From Alitta virens (taxonomy: Eukaryota > Annelida > Polychaeta > Phyllodocida > Nereididae): 64,000 bases of DNA. The stretch lies in the NCBI GenBank assembly GCA_932294295.1, contig OW028574.1, positions 54,897,797-54,961,796 on the forward strand. The letters run 5' to 3'. Made by a program: the position numbers and the translations under genes. This document shows positions 25,815 through 37,987 of this stretch, piece by piece (position 1 is the first letter of the stretch; each line of letters begins with the position of its first letter). The notes under the pieces are model-generated. The model was not told the origin of the DNA, searched no databases, and saw only the letters and a program-made list of their open reading frames with translations.

Positions 25815-26115
25815 AGTCTTTTCACTAAGCAGTCCTGAATTCAGCAAGGCATAAGTCTTTCTTCTCCTCTTATTACTCATTTTGCTTTTCAGACATAGAA
25901 GATCATAACTAACCTATTCAATAAATATAACTTCCTTAGGGAAATAAAAAAATTCAACTGAATGATAAGATATCAAATATACATTAAAATGCACTAAAAA
26001 TACTGCTGCTAGGATGTACTTTGCATCAGCCAATCACAGTCAAGGACGGAAAGTTTTCAGCCAATAGAATTGCAGTATTCGGTCATATCCACCTGGTGAA
26101 AATATCGAGAATCTT
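25815..26115 (-). repeat. Dispersed repeat, inverted partner of 13515-13800
   Basis: The reverse complement aligns with 13515-13800 over nearly the whole length, including GCCAATAGAATTGCAGTATTC and ACTGCTGCTAGGATG. The two copies sit about 12 kb apart in opposite orientation. Confidence 0.7.
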
Positions 26116-26594
26116 CCGTGAAAAAAAACTTTTACTGCAGGTTTTCAAATTGTAACTTGGCAACTATTGGAGGACTGACGAAGAGTAACAAAAGCTCTAG
26201 TAGGCCTGTGGATGCTGCCTTAATTCTGTTGCACGTCTTGTTTGGTATGCCAAGTTGTTGTTTCTCCTTCTGTAAATTTACAAAAGCTGGCTCAGTATGG
26301 AATTTCCGTACTCTTACAACGTTTCTAAATCACTAGATATACTGGCCCACCAGCCAAGTAAGTCTCGAGAGAATTCATTTGCAAGTAACTACAGCAACCA
26401 AATAATCCCTTGAGAATTTGCAAACCACAAATCTCTGAAACTGCAAATTGCTGAAGCACTCCTCTCAGGTAACTGATAAGCAGGCAAACTCCACCCTTTC
26501 GAGTTTTATAACTAAGAAAACGAAAAAAATTACTTACATGATCTTTCTGATTGAAATGTATGTTGGTTTTTAGGCTAGTAAAATGTCAATGTCT

Positions 26595-26705
26595 CAATGC
26601 AGCTGCCATAGGCAGATGTAATGATGCAATGATAAGGCTTGGAGTCTGCACCATGTTACACATTTACCCCAAGGGTGGGGTCTTTAACTTGCCTCATTAA
26701 TCTAA
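26595..26705 (-). repeat. SINE 3'-part (TTATCATCTCATCATTACG family), minus strand
   Basis: The reverse complement reads CCCACCCTTGGGGTAAATGTG, TAACATGGTGCAGACTCCAAG and CCTTATCATTGCATCATTAC. Confidence 0.7.
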
Positions 26706-27339
26706 GAAGAACTCATTTGACGTGTTACAAGGTGGCTATATAAGGAGTCAGTCATTATGGCTGATGGCAAGCTTATTTAACTGACAGAGCCTGATTATGT
26801 GTTGTGATAGGTGGCTGTCACTCTACACACAATTAATTGATAGATAAACTTAATGTTTTTTATAAATAAATCTTTTTTTCAATTGCTTGTAACCCCTTCC
26901 TATTCTATTTATGATAAGATGGCATTAATGTTTTGTGTGATGTAAATTTTTGCTCATTAATGTTTTGTTTATTTTATTTTCCGAACTAAAACCGTTATTT
27001 ATTATATATATATGAATTGTAATTGTACTGCTTGAAAATAAACAAATCTCTCATTCTAATAACATTTTACTTCTGCTAATTGTCGGGTCAAACAGATTGT
27101 TCTGCGCACCATGATATTGCAGACAGTTTGCCATACATTGATATGACTTATGGTTCATTAAGATAATCCTAGAGCTACAGCTGTAAAAACACATTTGGTA
27201 CATAGGGTGAAATTCATCTCCAGTAGATGGCCATAACTGTCAGGCTTATGGGTCTTCAGTGGCATCTTTGATTTTGCCTGAGCATTACTAAGCGATGCAG
27301 TTTTTCAAAATATCATGCTGTAAGTATTAGCGAAGGCGT

Positions 27340-27512
27340 TGGGATATAACCAACAAAGATGTTAGTTAACACCCGACTATGAGGGATCTAACTAACTTAT
27401 ACTCCATTAGGCATATTTACTCATTTGTTTGATTGTTTTTTTTTGTTTTAATGCCTTTATTACACAACACTAGTTCGGTTTGCACTTAGGAGGTAGTTAA
27501 CTAAAGAGATAT
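27340..27512. mobile_element. Small TIR element (TATAACCAACGAAA family), left part, split by LINE
   Basis: Starts GATATAACCAACAAAGATGTT, then AGTTAACACCCGACTATGAGGG and TTATACTCCATTAGGCATAT as at 7670. It breaks off after GGTAGTTAACTAA, where the LINE begins. Its right end, CTAACATTTTCGTTGGTCATTG.., resumes at about 29772. Tips are inverted repeats of TATAACCAACGAAAATGTTAG. Confidence 0.65.
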
Positions 27513-27516
27513 TTCA

Positions 27517-29475
27517 GATGAAATTATATTAAACGGGATAAAGGAAACAAACAAAGAGGAAATATGTAATGCGTTTGCCAAACACTACAGTGAAGTAGGC
27601 GAAAAATGTGCACAAAGAATAGAGAAGAAAGGCAATTTGACTAATCCATTGGCAAGAATAGAATAGAACAAAACTGTTTCTTTTTTCCAACTACTACAAC
27701 TGAAATAGAAAAAATCATCAAATGTTTAAAGAATACAAACAGCAAAGGATATGATAATATTTTAAAATATTAAAAACAATTTACCCAGGCATCATGAGAG
27801 CACTTTTGATAATTTTCAATAAATCTCTAAATGAAGGAAAATTTCCAGAAAACATGAAGTTAGCAATAATTAAGCCAATATATAAAGGAAAAAGTAAATA
27901 CGAGTTAGTTAATTATAGACCTATTTCGCTTCTACCAGTAATTTCAAAAGTATTAGAAAAGATAGTTCATAAGAGAGTTGTAAAGTTTTTAACAAAACAT
28001 AAAGTATTCTATGAGGGACAATATGGATATAGAACAAATAGAAGCACAGTAGATGCAATATTAGATTTGACAGGTAATATTCTAGAAAACATAAACAAGG
28101 GCCATTACACATTAGCAATTTCTTTAGACATGTCAAAGGCATTCGACAGTATCAATCATAACACTTTGTTTAAGAAATTAGAATATTATGGCTTAAGGGG
28201 CAATGTTTTATCATGGTTTCAAAGTTATTTGAAAGATCGTCAAATCAGAGTAAAATATAAAGATCGACTGTCTGATAAATATCTAATTAAGTATGGAACC
28301 CCACAAGGCTCAGTATTAGGTCCTTTGATGTATATAATTTTAGCGAATGATTTGACAAAAAGTTTGAAATTTTGCAGTGGTGTAACTTTTGCAGATGACA
28401 CAACAATATATGCTTCTGGAAATAGTTTAAAATTTTTGTACAAAAAGGTTAATGAAGATTTAAGATCATTAAGTAGTTGGTTTAATGGTAATTCACTTAC
28501 ATTGAATATAGAAAAGTCAAGATATATCATTTTTCGATCAAAAAGGAACCAAGTTAATTACAATGGAAAACTAGATCTAAATGGGCAAACAATACCCCAA
28601 GTCAAAAGTATTAAATTTTCAGGTATCATGTTGGACGAATTTTTAGAATGGACGCTACAAGTAAAACATATGTTAACTAAAGTTATTGCAGGAAATTATA
28701 GTTTAAATATGATAAAAAACATTATACCTACTAGATCGAAATTACAAGTATATTATTGTAATGTACAAAGTCATCTGGCGTATGCCATAAGTGCCTGGGG
28801 ACCTATGTTGAAAAGCAAGGATTTACAAAGTATAAGGAAACAACAAAATAAATCAATCAGGTTAATATATAATGTCAAAAGAAGGACTAGACTAGAACCA
28901 TACTATAAAAGGGGTAAAATATTAAAATTTGATAATCTAGTCAAAAGCTCACTGTTGAATATATCCTATAAGTATATAAGTGAAATATTACCATTACGAA
29001 TTACGAACTTGTTTAGCCTAACAAACCATAGTTAGTTAGTTAGTGTTATTGTTTAACGCCTCATCTGCACCTGAGTGGGCTATGTAGAGGCTCTCTAGGG
29101 TAAGATTGATTATCTATAGTTGGTAGTAGAAACCAGAAGCATGTAAAAAATCAATTATTGTCTGCGTTGGATAGCTGGAGCAGCTTGTGCAATGCGCACT
29201 GTCCTGTTTTAGCCACTGGGGATAGAGGACTTCACCCCAAGTGTTTTCACCCTCGCTGCGTGGAGGCCCAGGACCTTCGAGGGTGCCTAACAAACCATAA
29301 CTACAACACAAGAAACAGAAACAATTTAAGGACACCACATCATACAACAAACATATACAATAAAAGTTATCTGGGAAAAGCACCAAGTCTATGGTTACAT
29401 GCGAATATAACATTAAAAAGCAAAACTAGTGTCAAAGCCTTTAATAAAGCATTAAAAAAGCAACTTTGTAATTAG
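27517..29475 (+). pseudogene. LINE reverse transcriptase ORF, broken
   Basis: RT of a CR1/jockey-like LINE. Its long open part (27794-29035) shows NYRPISLLPVISKVLEKIV, the catalytic-Asp block SLDMSKAFDSINH, GTPQGSVLGPLMYIILAND and the FADD active-site motif, so the catalytic residues are intact. Breaks: an in-frame TAG near 27663, a frame change after the T-run near 27680, another near 27762, and the 254-bp insertion at 29031. After the insertion the same protein resumes with NYNTRNRNNLRTPHHT and ends at a TAA near 29475 after KSKTSVKAFNKALKKQL, the usual C-terminal tail. The overlapping minus-strand ORFs are shadows. The long open RT frame suggests fairly recent death. Confidence 0.88.
29031..29284. 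mobile_element. 254-bp SINE-like element, copy 1, inside the LINE
   Basis: Begins GTTAGTTAGTTAGTGTTATTG and ends GGACCTTCGAGGGT. It is flanked by a perfect 15-bp direct repeat, GCCTAACAAACCATA (29016-29030 and 29285-29299), which proves insertion into the LINE frame. A second copy at 61103-61353 has the same ends and its own 15-bp duplication. No poly(A), no ORF, and no clear tRNA A/B boxes seen. The long duplication suggests LINE-type (target-primed) mobilisation. Confidence 0.92.
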
Positions 29476-29515
29476 TATTAGTGTGCAAATATGCAATATA
29501 TGTCAATTCATTTTA

Positions 29516-29546
<31 letters not shown>

Positions 29547-29770
29547 TTATTTTTTTAATTATGTGTCACTTTATGAATTTAATTTAAATTTAATTTAAAT
29601 AGCGTCTTTTTCTTTTTATTTATAATGTAAGGGGTGTGCACAATTTTACAGCTTTTTAGTAAGCTAGTGCACATCCCCCACAGTATGCTAATGTCATTTA
29701 TTGTTTATGTAATGTACTAACCATATTGAAATACTACATACTGTGAACAAATAAAACATCTAAACATCAT

Positions 29771-29845
29771 CTAACATTTTCGTTGGTCATTGCCTGCTCA
29801 GAACAATAGGAAACCAGTCTAAGTGGCGTATAAATCAGGTTTATT
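29771..29845. mobile_element. Right end of the TIR element split by the LINE
   Basis: CTAACATTTTCGTTGGTCATTG, CTCAGAACAATAGGAAA and AGTCTAAGTGG match the right end of the element at 7670-7885. Confidence 0.6.
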
Positions 29846-31045
29846 TATCAGCTTCTGTAACAATGTAGTTGGGGCCAATGTTCCTAACACTACCCAAACG
29901 TGCGAATTATACATGGCCTAATAATTATAATTTTGACCAATATAGAGGAAAGATCAATTAATACAGTATATATGTTGTTTTTTATACAAGGTCTCAATAT
30001 GGTAAACTTCAGATAGTGTACTATGTGCAATGATTAGATATTTGTACACAATGCTGTGCAACTCACTTCGGGCAATTGCTATTTTGAAGGTCCCATCTAT
30101 TGTTTAATGATTAATTGGGTTTTCATCTTACAACCTGTGTTTTGTATCTGTCAATTACCTTTTTCTTTTCTTTTTTACTTCCAGTGCTCCTGTCACTAAA
30201 CCAAATTATCTACTAACAGCTGTCGAATGAAACCAATATTAAAATATCATGTGTTCTAACCTAGAACATTCAACCAAACAATAAATATGCTCATTAATCA
30301 AAATAGACATGTCTACCTTTTCTTAAGGAGATCATCTTGTGGGTGTTTGTGTTTGATAAGCTGTCTGACTATCATTTTAGGCAGGAATGAGCATGGGACA
30401 CTGTGTGCTGTCACCTAATTATGGAAATTATTTGCTTGTTTACCTAGTAAGCAAAAATAAGTGGTTTAACTATGTTGCCAATAGGCTGTGAATTGACAAA
30501 AGAAATCTTCTCCTAAATTAAGTTTAGGCAATTTTTCTGAACTACCTACTTTAGAATTGCGTAAACTTCGAATTATTTTGTGATTTCATCATTAGATCTT
30601 TGATACCATAAGCCAGCCTAGAGACCATAAGGGGAATTGATTCATTCAGTTCAGGTGAGTAAAAAGCAAAACATGTACATAATTAGGTAGCTGGGCTTTG
30701 AGGTGACAGCACACAGTGTGGGAGATCAGTCATTCTGAACATAGTCAAAATGAAATTTGTTGAAAGTGGATTTTGTCTAGGGCCTGTATTCATATATGTA
30801 GCACCTAGTCAATTATAAATATAGCTATTGTACTATTTTAAGTGCTTGTCAGCTTGGAGCTATACATAGCTAGATATCCCTGTCAAATATGTATGAACCA
30901 CACATAGACCTATATTTCAGATGGTCTGCAGCATGTGTTAATGAACAGATTATCTTAGTATGAGGTCAGGCTTAGTTATCCAAATGATATCTGGAGATCA
31001 GGATGGATATCTCGAGATAGTTATGGATAGTTTTTTTTAATAGCT

Positions 31046-31086
<41 letters not shown>

Positions 31087-31399
31087 TTTTACTGACATAT
31101 AACACTTTATACATATATTGACAGCAAAATATCAAATTGATACATGTGTCAGTATGACAAAATAATAAATGGCAAAAAAGTAAAACAAGATAATAGAAAT
31201 ACATGGATCAACAGTTAAAAAAATTAAATAAGTAGTACTATATTATGACTAATACTAATCAACACTACATAGTCAGTCTAAGAAATTCTAAAGCACCCGG
31301 AACTAAACAATTAATAGTAATAATACTGTTTGAAAAGCACCAACAAATAGTCTTAGCACAACAATTCAGGTTAACTAACAATACTAAACACTAAACATA

Positions 31400-31450
<51 letters not shown>

Positions 31451-32550
31451 CATGATGTACTCTTGACTGTTATCAACATGGTAAACAATATGAAGTGATA
31501 AACAATATGACATGAAAATATTGACATACAATATGAAGTGACATACAATAGTAGATATTTACAAATATACAAATGTACAAAGTCATACACACACATGGAA
31601 GCAGTTTCGTCAATGTGCCGCCAGCCACTCAGTTCCAGGAGACATTTAAATTACTATTTATATAAAACATTTATATTCTACTACATATGTCACATACATA
31701 TAGAGTTTAACTTACAAGAAAGTGTTCGTTGAGTGACATCAAAATAATGACCACTATTTTTAAAGCTTTCCAATAGGTTATCCTAAAAAAGAAGTTTAAA
31801 TCTGAATGTGTATCAAGATGTTTATCATCATTGAAATACTGAAAACTCCAGCTGAATTCTAAGGTTTTTTTAATTTAAATAATTGGATACAGTTGTATGT
31901 TCGCAAGAGTAATCTGTTTTAACAAACTGACGACGATGTTCATAAAAAGACACATTTTTATTATGCAATATCTTACATGATACTAATTCCGCTTTTATCT
32001 AGTTAATAAACAATATATACAATATAACTGATTACCAATACAGCTGTAACAACATTTTAGACCAGCACCAAAAAAGACAGTGGAGACACCTAGCGGATAA
32101 GCACTAGGTGATTTGTCCAACATTATTCACCTGCCTATAGTGTTTCCTGTAAAATGTCAATTGAAGTGCTTATATAAGCACATAGCAAAGATCTTGAAAA
32201 TGTAAAGTAGTCTTTTTAAGAGACATATGGTCTTAGTATTTGCCACAGCACAAGAAAAAAATTTTTCATTGTTTGTTTGTCACACAAAACTTAAAATCAT
32301 TGTAATTGAAATCCTACCCCATCAGCAAACATATACTGAATAATCATTTTTTGGTAAATGCTGTCCACTGTGTAGTTGATCTTCTTCCCAGTATAAATAC
32401 TTTTTACTTGCAATGCTTGAACTTTATGCTGTAATTGATACTTTTTTACACAATGCTAATGATTATAAATGTTATCACAAAAGCGCTTAAGCTGGTTTGT
32501 AATTTAATCCTGTAAATTTACACTTGTTATCTATAAATTAAAACAATTGG
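29846..32550. other. Intergenic; TIR element and (TA)n runs
   Basis: No gene recognised. A pair of ~20-bp inverted repeats, CACTGTGTGCTGTCACCT (about 30400) and AGGTGACAGCACACAGTG (about 30702), bounds a likely 330-bp MITE at 30393-30725. Dinucleotide (TA)n runs lie at about 31049-31083 and 31402-31450. Confidence 0.6.
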
Positions 32551-32559
32551 ATCCTGACA

Positions 32560-32566
32560 TATATAG
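32560..32566 (+). promoter_or_regulatory. TATA box of peptide gene 1
   Basis: TATATAG in the context GACATATATAGAAGG, 70 bp before the ATG. A start near 32590 would give a ~45-nt 5' UTR. Gene 2 has a TATA box in nearly the same place. Confidence 0.6.
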
Positions 32567-32635
32567 AAGGTCAACACACCATATTTTGTCATAACAACTA
32601 GTACAGCAGCGAACCAAGATTAAAAACTGAACACA

Positions 32636-32686
32636 ATGAAAGCTGTAATTTGTCTCTGCTTGCTGGTTGTACTGGTTAAAGCACAG
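32636..32686 (+). CDS. Secreted cationic peptide gene 1, exon 1 (signal peptide)
   Basis: Codes for MKAVICLCLLVVLVKAQ, a textbook signal peptide with Lys at 2, a hydrophobic core and an Ala near the cleavage point. It ends exactly at a codon boundary (phase 0) with a GTGAGT donor. The exon is 51 nt and 17 codons, the same as gene 2 exon 1, and both carry the pattern M-K-x-x-I-C-x-C at the start. The TATA box lies 70 bp upstream. The protein would enter the secretory pathway. The exon is too short for ORF detection and was recognised from the signal peptide and donor. Confidence 0.8.
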
Positions 32687-32771
32687 GTGAGTATATTTCA
32701 TAAGCTTTCATAATGCAGTAATACGGATGAAATTTAGAAGTTGATGCTAATTATAAGCAATATTTTTGTAG

Positions 32772-32912
32772 TCACAACAAAATGATGCCAGTTATGACGG
32801 GCAACATGATGCAAAACTAGATGAAAATGGAAAACCAGTTCATCTCACTGCAAAAATGCAGTCACCAAAAGGAGAAATGAGCTTGGAGGATAACCAAGAA
32901 TATGCTACTCAG
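32772..32912 (+). CDS. Secreted cationic peptide gene 1, exon 2 (acidic pro-region)
   Basis: Acceptor TTTTTGTAG and donor GTTAGT bound 141 nt, phase 0 to 0 (47 residues). The product is polar and net acidic (9 Asp/Glu against 4 Lys), including YDGQHDAKLDENGKPVH and KMQSP. It aligns without gaps to the 141-nt exon at 52093-52233, with about 23 of 47 residues identical (for example DGQHD, KPVH, SL.D). Two independent exons with conserved length, phase and sequence argue for selection on the protein. By analogy with other antimicrobial peptide precursors, the acidic pro-part may neutralise the basic mature part; that role is inference. Confidence 0.82.
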
Positions 32913-33995
32913 GTTAGTTTTACAGCACATGTATACAATTCGAGCTTGTTCTTTTGGAATAGAGGAACCTAGTGTTATTAATTAGTTGACATCTTAGTTG
33001 AAATTAAATTGCAATGTAGTCATCAATGTTGGTCTAGGTAACTCTAGTCTACACACACTTGATATATGTGTAAATGCAGGAGTAAAGACTTATCAATTTG
33101 GGTGGCATGAAATAGCATAAAATAGTATGAAATGAAATAAATAGAAACATAGGCTGTACTGCAGCAAAACCCTCAGCGAATGACCACACACTGACACATA
33201 GGCACCATAAAGATTGTTCAAGAAAGCCTCTGAAACAAATGTAGTCAAGCCTCTGGACACCATGCTATATAGGTGGCAGGCTTGACACTTTTGCTTCCAG
33301 AGCAAAACTCAAACACTAATGCTCTATATGAAATTTCATACAGTAATATTCTATATGGTCTAGTGGTGCCTTTTGATTGTCACTTTGACAAATCTTGGCT
33401 ATGTTTTATAAACTTAGGAAAAACTTCTTTTTTTTTGTTTTTTTTTTAACTTGAATTCTTTAACTGCTGTCATTGCAAAGTATTGTGATGCTTTGTAACA
33501 GATGGTAGGAAATATAATGCTATTTTTAGCAATTTTCTCCATGATAAAAAATATGAAATAGATATCAAAATATTGTTTAAAAGGTGAAAGAACAATAATT
33601 TAGATAATTATGTTATATATAAGCAAAATTTCACTTACCTTATTTAAGGTCTTTCGTATGGCGGTAAGAATTATTCAACTTTTCCCCCTTATTATAAAAA
33701 TTCTATTGAATTAATGGCATGAAACCCCTACTGCACTATTTTAGACTTATTGTGCCAAATGTATGTTTTTAGTTACTATGTGCTCCGGAAACTCATAAAT
33801 GATTTTTTTTAATTTTTTTCAAATTTTGTAAAACATGGCTGTGATAAGTTGATAACCTTACTGTGATACTCCTGTGATAACTCTTGTTTTATGCCACAAA
33901 ACTGTTTTTAAATGTTTTATTATCTTTTTTTAAGCATTGGTAAATACTGTTTTTATATTATATGTTTTTATAACTAGTCTGTAATTCTTTTACAG

Positions 33996-34043
33996 AATGG
34001 CCTTTTATCTAAATGTTTAAAACCTGAATGTACATGCAAAAGG
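33996..34043 (+). CDS. Possible peptide gene 1 exon 3 (Cys-containing, ends in Lys-Arg)
   Basis: TTCTTTTACAG acceptor, 48 nt in phase 0 and a GTGAGA donor give NGLLSKCLKPECTCKR. Three cysteines and a terminal Lys-Arg processing site make it look like a small mature-peptide or spacer module. It is phase-compatible with the exons on both sides, so it could be included or skipped. I found no counterpart in gene 3, so it may be a chance exon. Confidence 0.4.
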
Positions 34044-35058
34044 GTGAGACTATATTAAACTTTATTGACTTTGACTTGTATGTAAAATACACATTAGGCT
34101 GAATATCTTTATAGAACATCACAGATTAAACCTTTGTTTGTACATCTTTGTACAGTAACAGGCTGACTAATCGCTTTACCAATTCAAATGGTCCAAAGAA
34201 AAACAGCAGCAGCATACCCTCAGCAAACTAAAGGAAAATATTAGTCTAACTGTAAAATTTGACTTTTAACTATTAACTGATTTATGGGGCCAAAATGATA
34301 AATGTATTGCAATATAATGTTGAAGTACAACATTGCATAGATAGTAATAATTATAAAATTGACTTAAGGACAAATTATCATATTTCTTGCCAATTATGTA
34401 GGTATTTTTTCCATAAATATGATTCTTACATGCTGTATGACAATAAAGTTATCAAATTTTAAAACCTATACACTTTAATTCTCTAGAAGTTTATGGATTT
34501 ATGGTAAAAATACAGGACAATGATTTAGGGAATGTTGCAAACATCACAACTTGAGCATTTTCCATATTTTACATTATTATGAAAAATATAAGATATAAAT
34601 GTCAAATAAAGTTCTGAAGGTGAAAGTACTATTACATTTCAAAAGCTATTTCATGTATGTAGGCATGATAGTAGTTGAGATGTAAAGGATCAGGAAAAAA
34701 AGAATTTTTCAGATTTTCCCCGTATTATCACTTTTGTACGCAAGTATTTTATAATAGTAAGGTTATAAAATTTTAAAATATACATATATACACTTTAATT
34801 TTTCAACGTTTTTTAAGGACATTGCAGAAAATATCGAGTACCAGGGTTTAACCAACAACAAAATTTGCAGAATTTTATAAAAAAAAATTAGTATTATGAA
34901 ACACATGTGGGATAATTTTCACTAATTTAGAAATTTTTACAGCTAAATAACATGCATGTAAGTGCAATTGTAGTTCAAATATGGAGGTTTGAAAAAATAT
35001 TAATTTTTCACATGTTCCCCACAACACTATAATTTTATATTATTTATGGACAATTCTG

Positions 35059-37620
35059 TTGGAGTTATGCTCTGAAAACGAAGTGTGCAATCGCCCGGCT
35101 TACGGACATCTTTTAGCCGAAGTAACCACAATATTATTTAATATCAATAGTCTTCGCAACAAAGTGCATGAAGTCTCCAAGATACTGCCTTGCAACTCGG
35201 TAGACATTTTATGTCTGGCTAAGATAAAGCTTGACAATTTGTTTACTACCTCCCAGTTCCACATCAATGACTAAAAAATCCGCAGAAAAGATCGAGATGT
35301 CCAGGGAGGTGGACTGTAAGTGTAAGTGAATTCATCAATTCTGCATAGACTAAGTAATGACTTAGAATTTTGTAATACCAATATTGAATGCTTGGTGATT
35401 AAACCGATGCTTAGGGGTGAAATAGTTGTATTGATATTCATATATAAGCCACCAAGTATAAGAAATAATGATCTGATTATGTTACTTAGCAAAATGTTGG
35501 ACAATACTTGATTGAAGTTAAAAGTATTTATTGTGGGTGATATAAATATTGATCTTCAGTGTACTCCTAAGGCATTCAATGACTTCATATGTATAGTCTC
35601 TGTAATGTTATTGATAAACCAAATTGTTACAAAAGTGTGAGAAAGCCTTCACTGTTAGATGTTTTATTGACTAACACTCCTCGAATGCTGCCATTCAATG
35701 AAAAACTTTAATCATACACGATACACAAAAGACCTTGCAATGGCACCATTCCATGTATGTCAAGTGTTCGATGATCCAGATGATGTGATGCAGACAAACA
35801 ATAAGTTATTAACAGAATTAGTTGATGAACATGTGCCAATTAAACAGAAATTCTTTAACAGGTATGAAGATAGTCACTCATGGTCATTGTACAAAACCTT
35901 AGAGAAATCTTGTCACCTCAATGAAAATATTTTTTAATCAAAGATGTAATAATACAACCAACTCCAAGTCATTCTGGAGACCTATGCGACCTTTCATGTC
36001 AGAAACAAACGAGTGATATTGTGGCAATGAAATGATAATGGATTTTTACTGATAACTTTAATTTCTCACATGTAACTGTCAATGAGATTTGCAAAAAACT
36101 GAAACGACTTAAAGTAAACAAAGCTTGTGGTTATGACATGATCCCTGCTAACTTTAGGGTCAGACACATTTAGTCTCTCACGTGCAGGTGTTATCAACAA
36201 TTGCATTGACAAAAACACATTTCCATATGATTGTAAAAATGCTGAGATGTCAACTGTTGATAGTTATTGCCCCGCGGAAGGCTGATTCAGGATTTATCAC
36301 ACGAGAGTGATCGAGTGTGATAAGCCTGAATCAGCCTACCAAGGGCAATAACTCAAAACACATTTAAACAGAAACTTAATCCCTCTTAGAATTGATTGCT
36401 GTTAGTTGTTTTTTTTATCAGGTGGTTGATTTCAAACAGAATATGTATTGTCTGCAATGAGTGTATCAGAAGCAATAGTACTCCACTGCACATGGGATCT
36501 TATTTTTTCACAATGATATTATTGAATGGTTATTTGTCATTTAGAAATCAGAGTGTTAAGTTAGGTCAAGTAAAAAGTGAATGGTCATTTGTAAAAGGAG
36601 GTATCCCCCAAAGTAGGTTAATGGGGCCTGTCTTCTTCAATGTCTTTGTTAATAAATTTGTTTTGAAGTTAGTCATCCTGATATCAATGTAGTAAAACTG
36701 AACTTAGAAAGAGTCTGAGATATTTCTGTTCAATGGTTCAAGAACAGTTACATGAAAGTAAACCCAGATAAATTTCAATTAAGCAGTAAGCCATGCAATA
36801 ATGATGATAGTCTGACAGTTTGTGGTAATAATATACCAGCCTCTGACCATGAATTGTGTATAAACCTTGACAAGAGACTGAACTTTGGAACTCATGTCAG
36901 TGAAATAATGAAACGCTGTGCAAAACAAGCCGTTTGATGTATGTTCTAAATGTACACTGCAAGACTAAAATATTAGATGCTTATGTCATGGGCAATTTCA
37001 AATTATTGTAACATTGTATATCATGGCTGCAGAAAAACTGATGCCAGGAATCTAGAGCAGATGTTAAAACATGCTTTACAGTTTGTTTATTGTGATTTCA
37101 CCTCTTTCTATTTGATCTGTTGTTAAAAGCTGGAAAATCTGCACTATAATTACAAAGGCAACACCAAATATTATTGTCTGTCCAAAATATCTTGAACAAT
37201 GAAAGGCTGCCATGTCACCAACTTTCTTCTGCAAGAAAGAAATCATATATGCGCACCGAGATACTGGAAAACTTGTCCAAATAAATTACAAAACGATAAC
37301 TTATGGCTGCAACTCATTTAAAAACATTGGTGCTAACTTGTGGAATAATTTACCAGGAGGTTTTAAAGTTGATGATTTTTAACAGTTTTAAATGCTCATG
37401 ATTCATTAAGTCATAGGATTTTAGATGTAGTTGTGGAAGTTGCTTTTTATGCACTTTTCTTAACTTGTAACCGTCTCATCTCTCATTTGTATATACTTTC
37501 ATATCTTACTCATATTTTATTATTCGTGCTCATTTTGGTGACAAGCGCTTGCACTTTTGTTGATTGTCAACTGTACTTTACCGAGCTTAAATACAATTTT
37601 ACTTACTTACATACTTACCT
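35059..37620 (+). pseudogene. Dead CR1/jockey-like LINE in intron of peptide gene 1
   Basis: Fragments in LINE order on the plus strand. Endonuclease-like: TILFNINSLRNKV and SVDILCLAKIKLD, then GDINIDL near 35540. An RT fragment near 36570-36660 carries GGIPQSRLMGPVFFNVFVN, in place of the usual GxPQGSxLGP. A later RT part near 36752 has MKVNPDKFQL. The C-terminal region follows at about 37200-37380. The 3' end near 37600 carries ACTT repeats. There are many stops and frameshifts and the FADD motif is not seen, so it is inactive. A hairpin element is inserted near 36258-36500. Confidence 0.75.
36258..36500. mobile_element. Hairpin element (AGTTATTGCCC family), copy 1
   Basis: AGTTATTGCCCCGCGGAAGG, CTGATTCAGG and TTATCACAC, then the mirrored GTGTGATAAGCC, TGAATCAGCCT and AGGGCAATAACT form a ~95-bp hairpin (36258-36353). 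The downstream ~150 bp (CCCTCTTAGAATTG, TCAGGTGGTTGAT, GAATATGTATTGTCTGCAATG) matches 43915-44060 as well, so the repeat is longer than its hairpin. Inserted in LINE remains. Confidence 0.7.
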
Positions 37621-37987
37621 TCAGCAAATGTTTTGCCGCAGGTAAAAGTTATATATCCAGCTTTTATCCAATATTCTTTAAAATAAATATCTTGCACTTC
37701 AAATACCATTTCTTTATCATTATATTGATGAAGGAAATACTAATTGCAATATCTGATTGAATAAATGTCATCATGTCCCTAATTGCTATTGACACAACCA
37801 TACATGGTAGTGTTGCTTTGATGCAAAGTGCATGAGAGATTATCGGAATTTAGGTACAGTCATTTGCAAGCACCAGTTAGCTTTCAGAACAAAATCTTGG
37901 TGAGTCAATCAACATGGAGGCGGATGGAGATGGACCGTACTTCTCAGGTACAAAACTCTACATCTAATAGCATCTTGTTTCATTTAG

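Larger units (their letters stand above)
27513..29770 (+). mobile_element. Non-LTR retrotransposon (CR1/jockey-like LINE), 5'-truncated
   Basis: A LINE fragment that starts in the linker before the reverse transcriptase domain and continues through RT, the C-terminal region and a 3' UTR that ends in short direct repeats (ACATCTAAACATCATCTAAC). The endonuclease domain and ORF1 are missing, as in typical incomplete target-primed insertion. It interrupts a small TIR element and is itself interrupted at 29031-29284. The 3' UTR includes a TTA run near 29520-29545. Confidence 0.8.
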
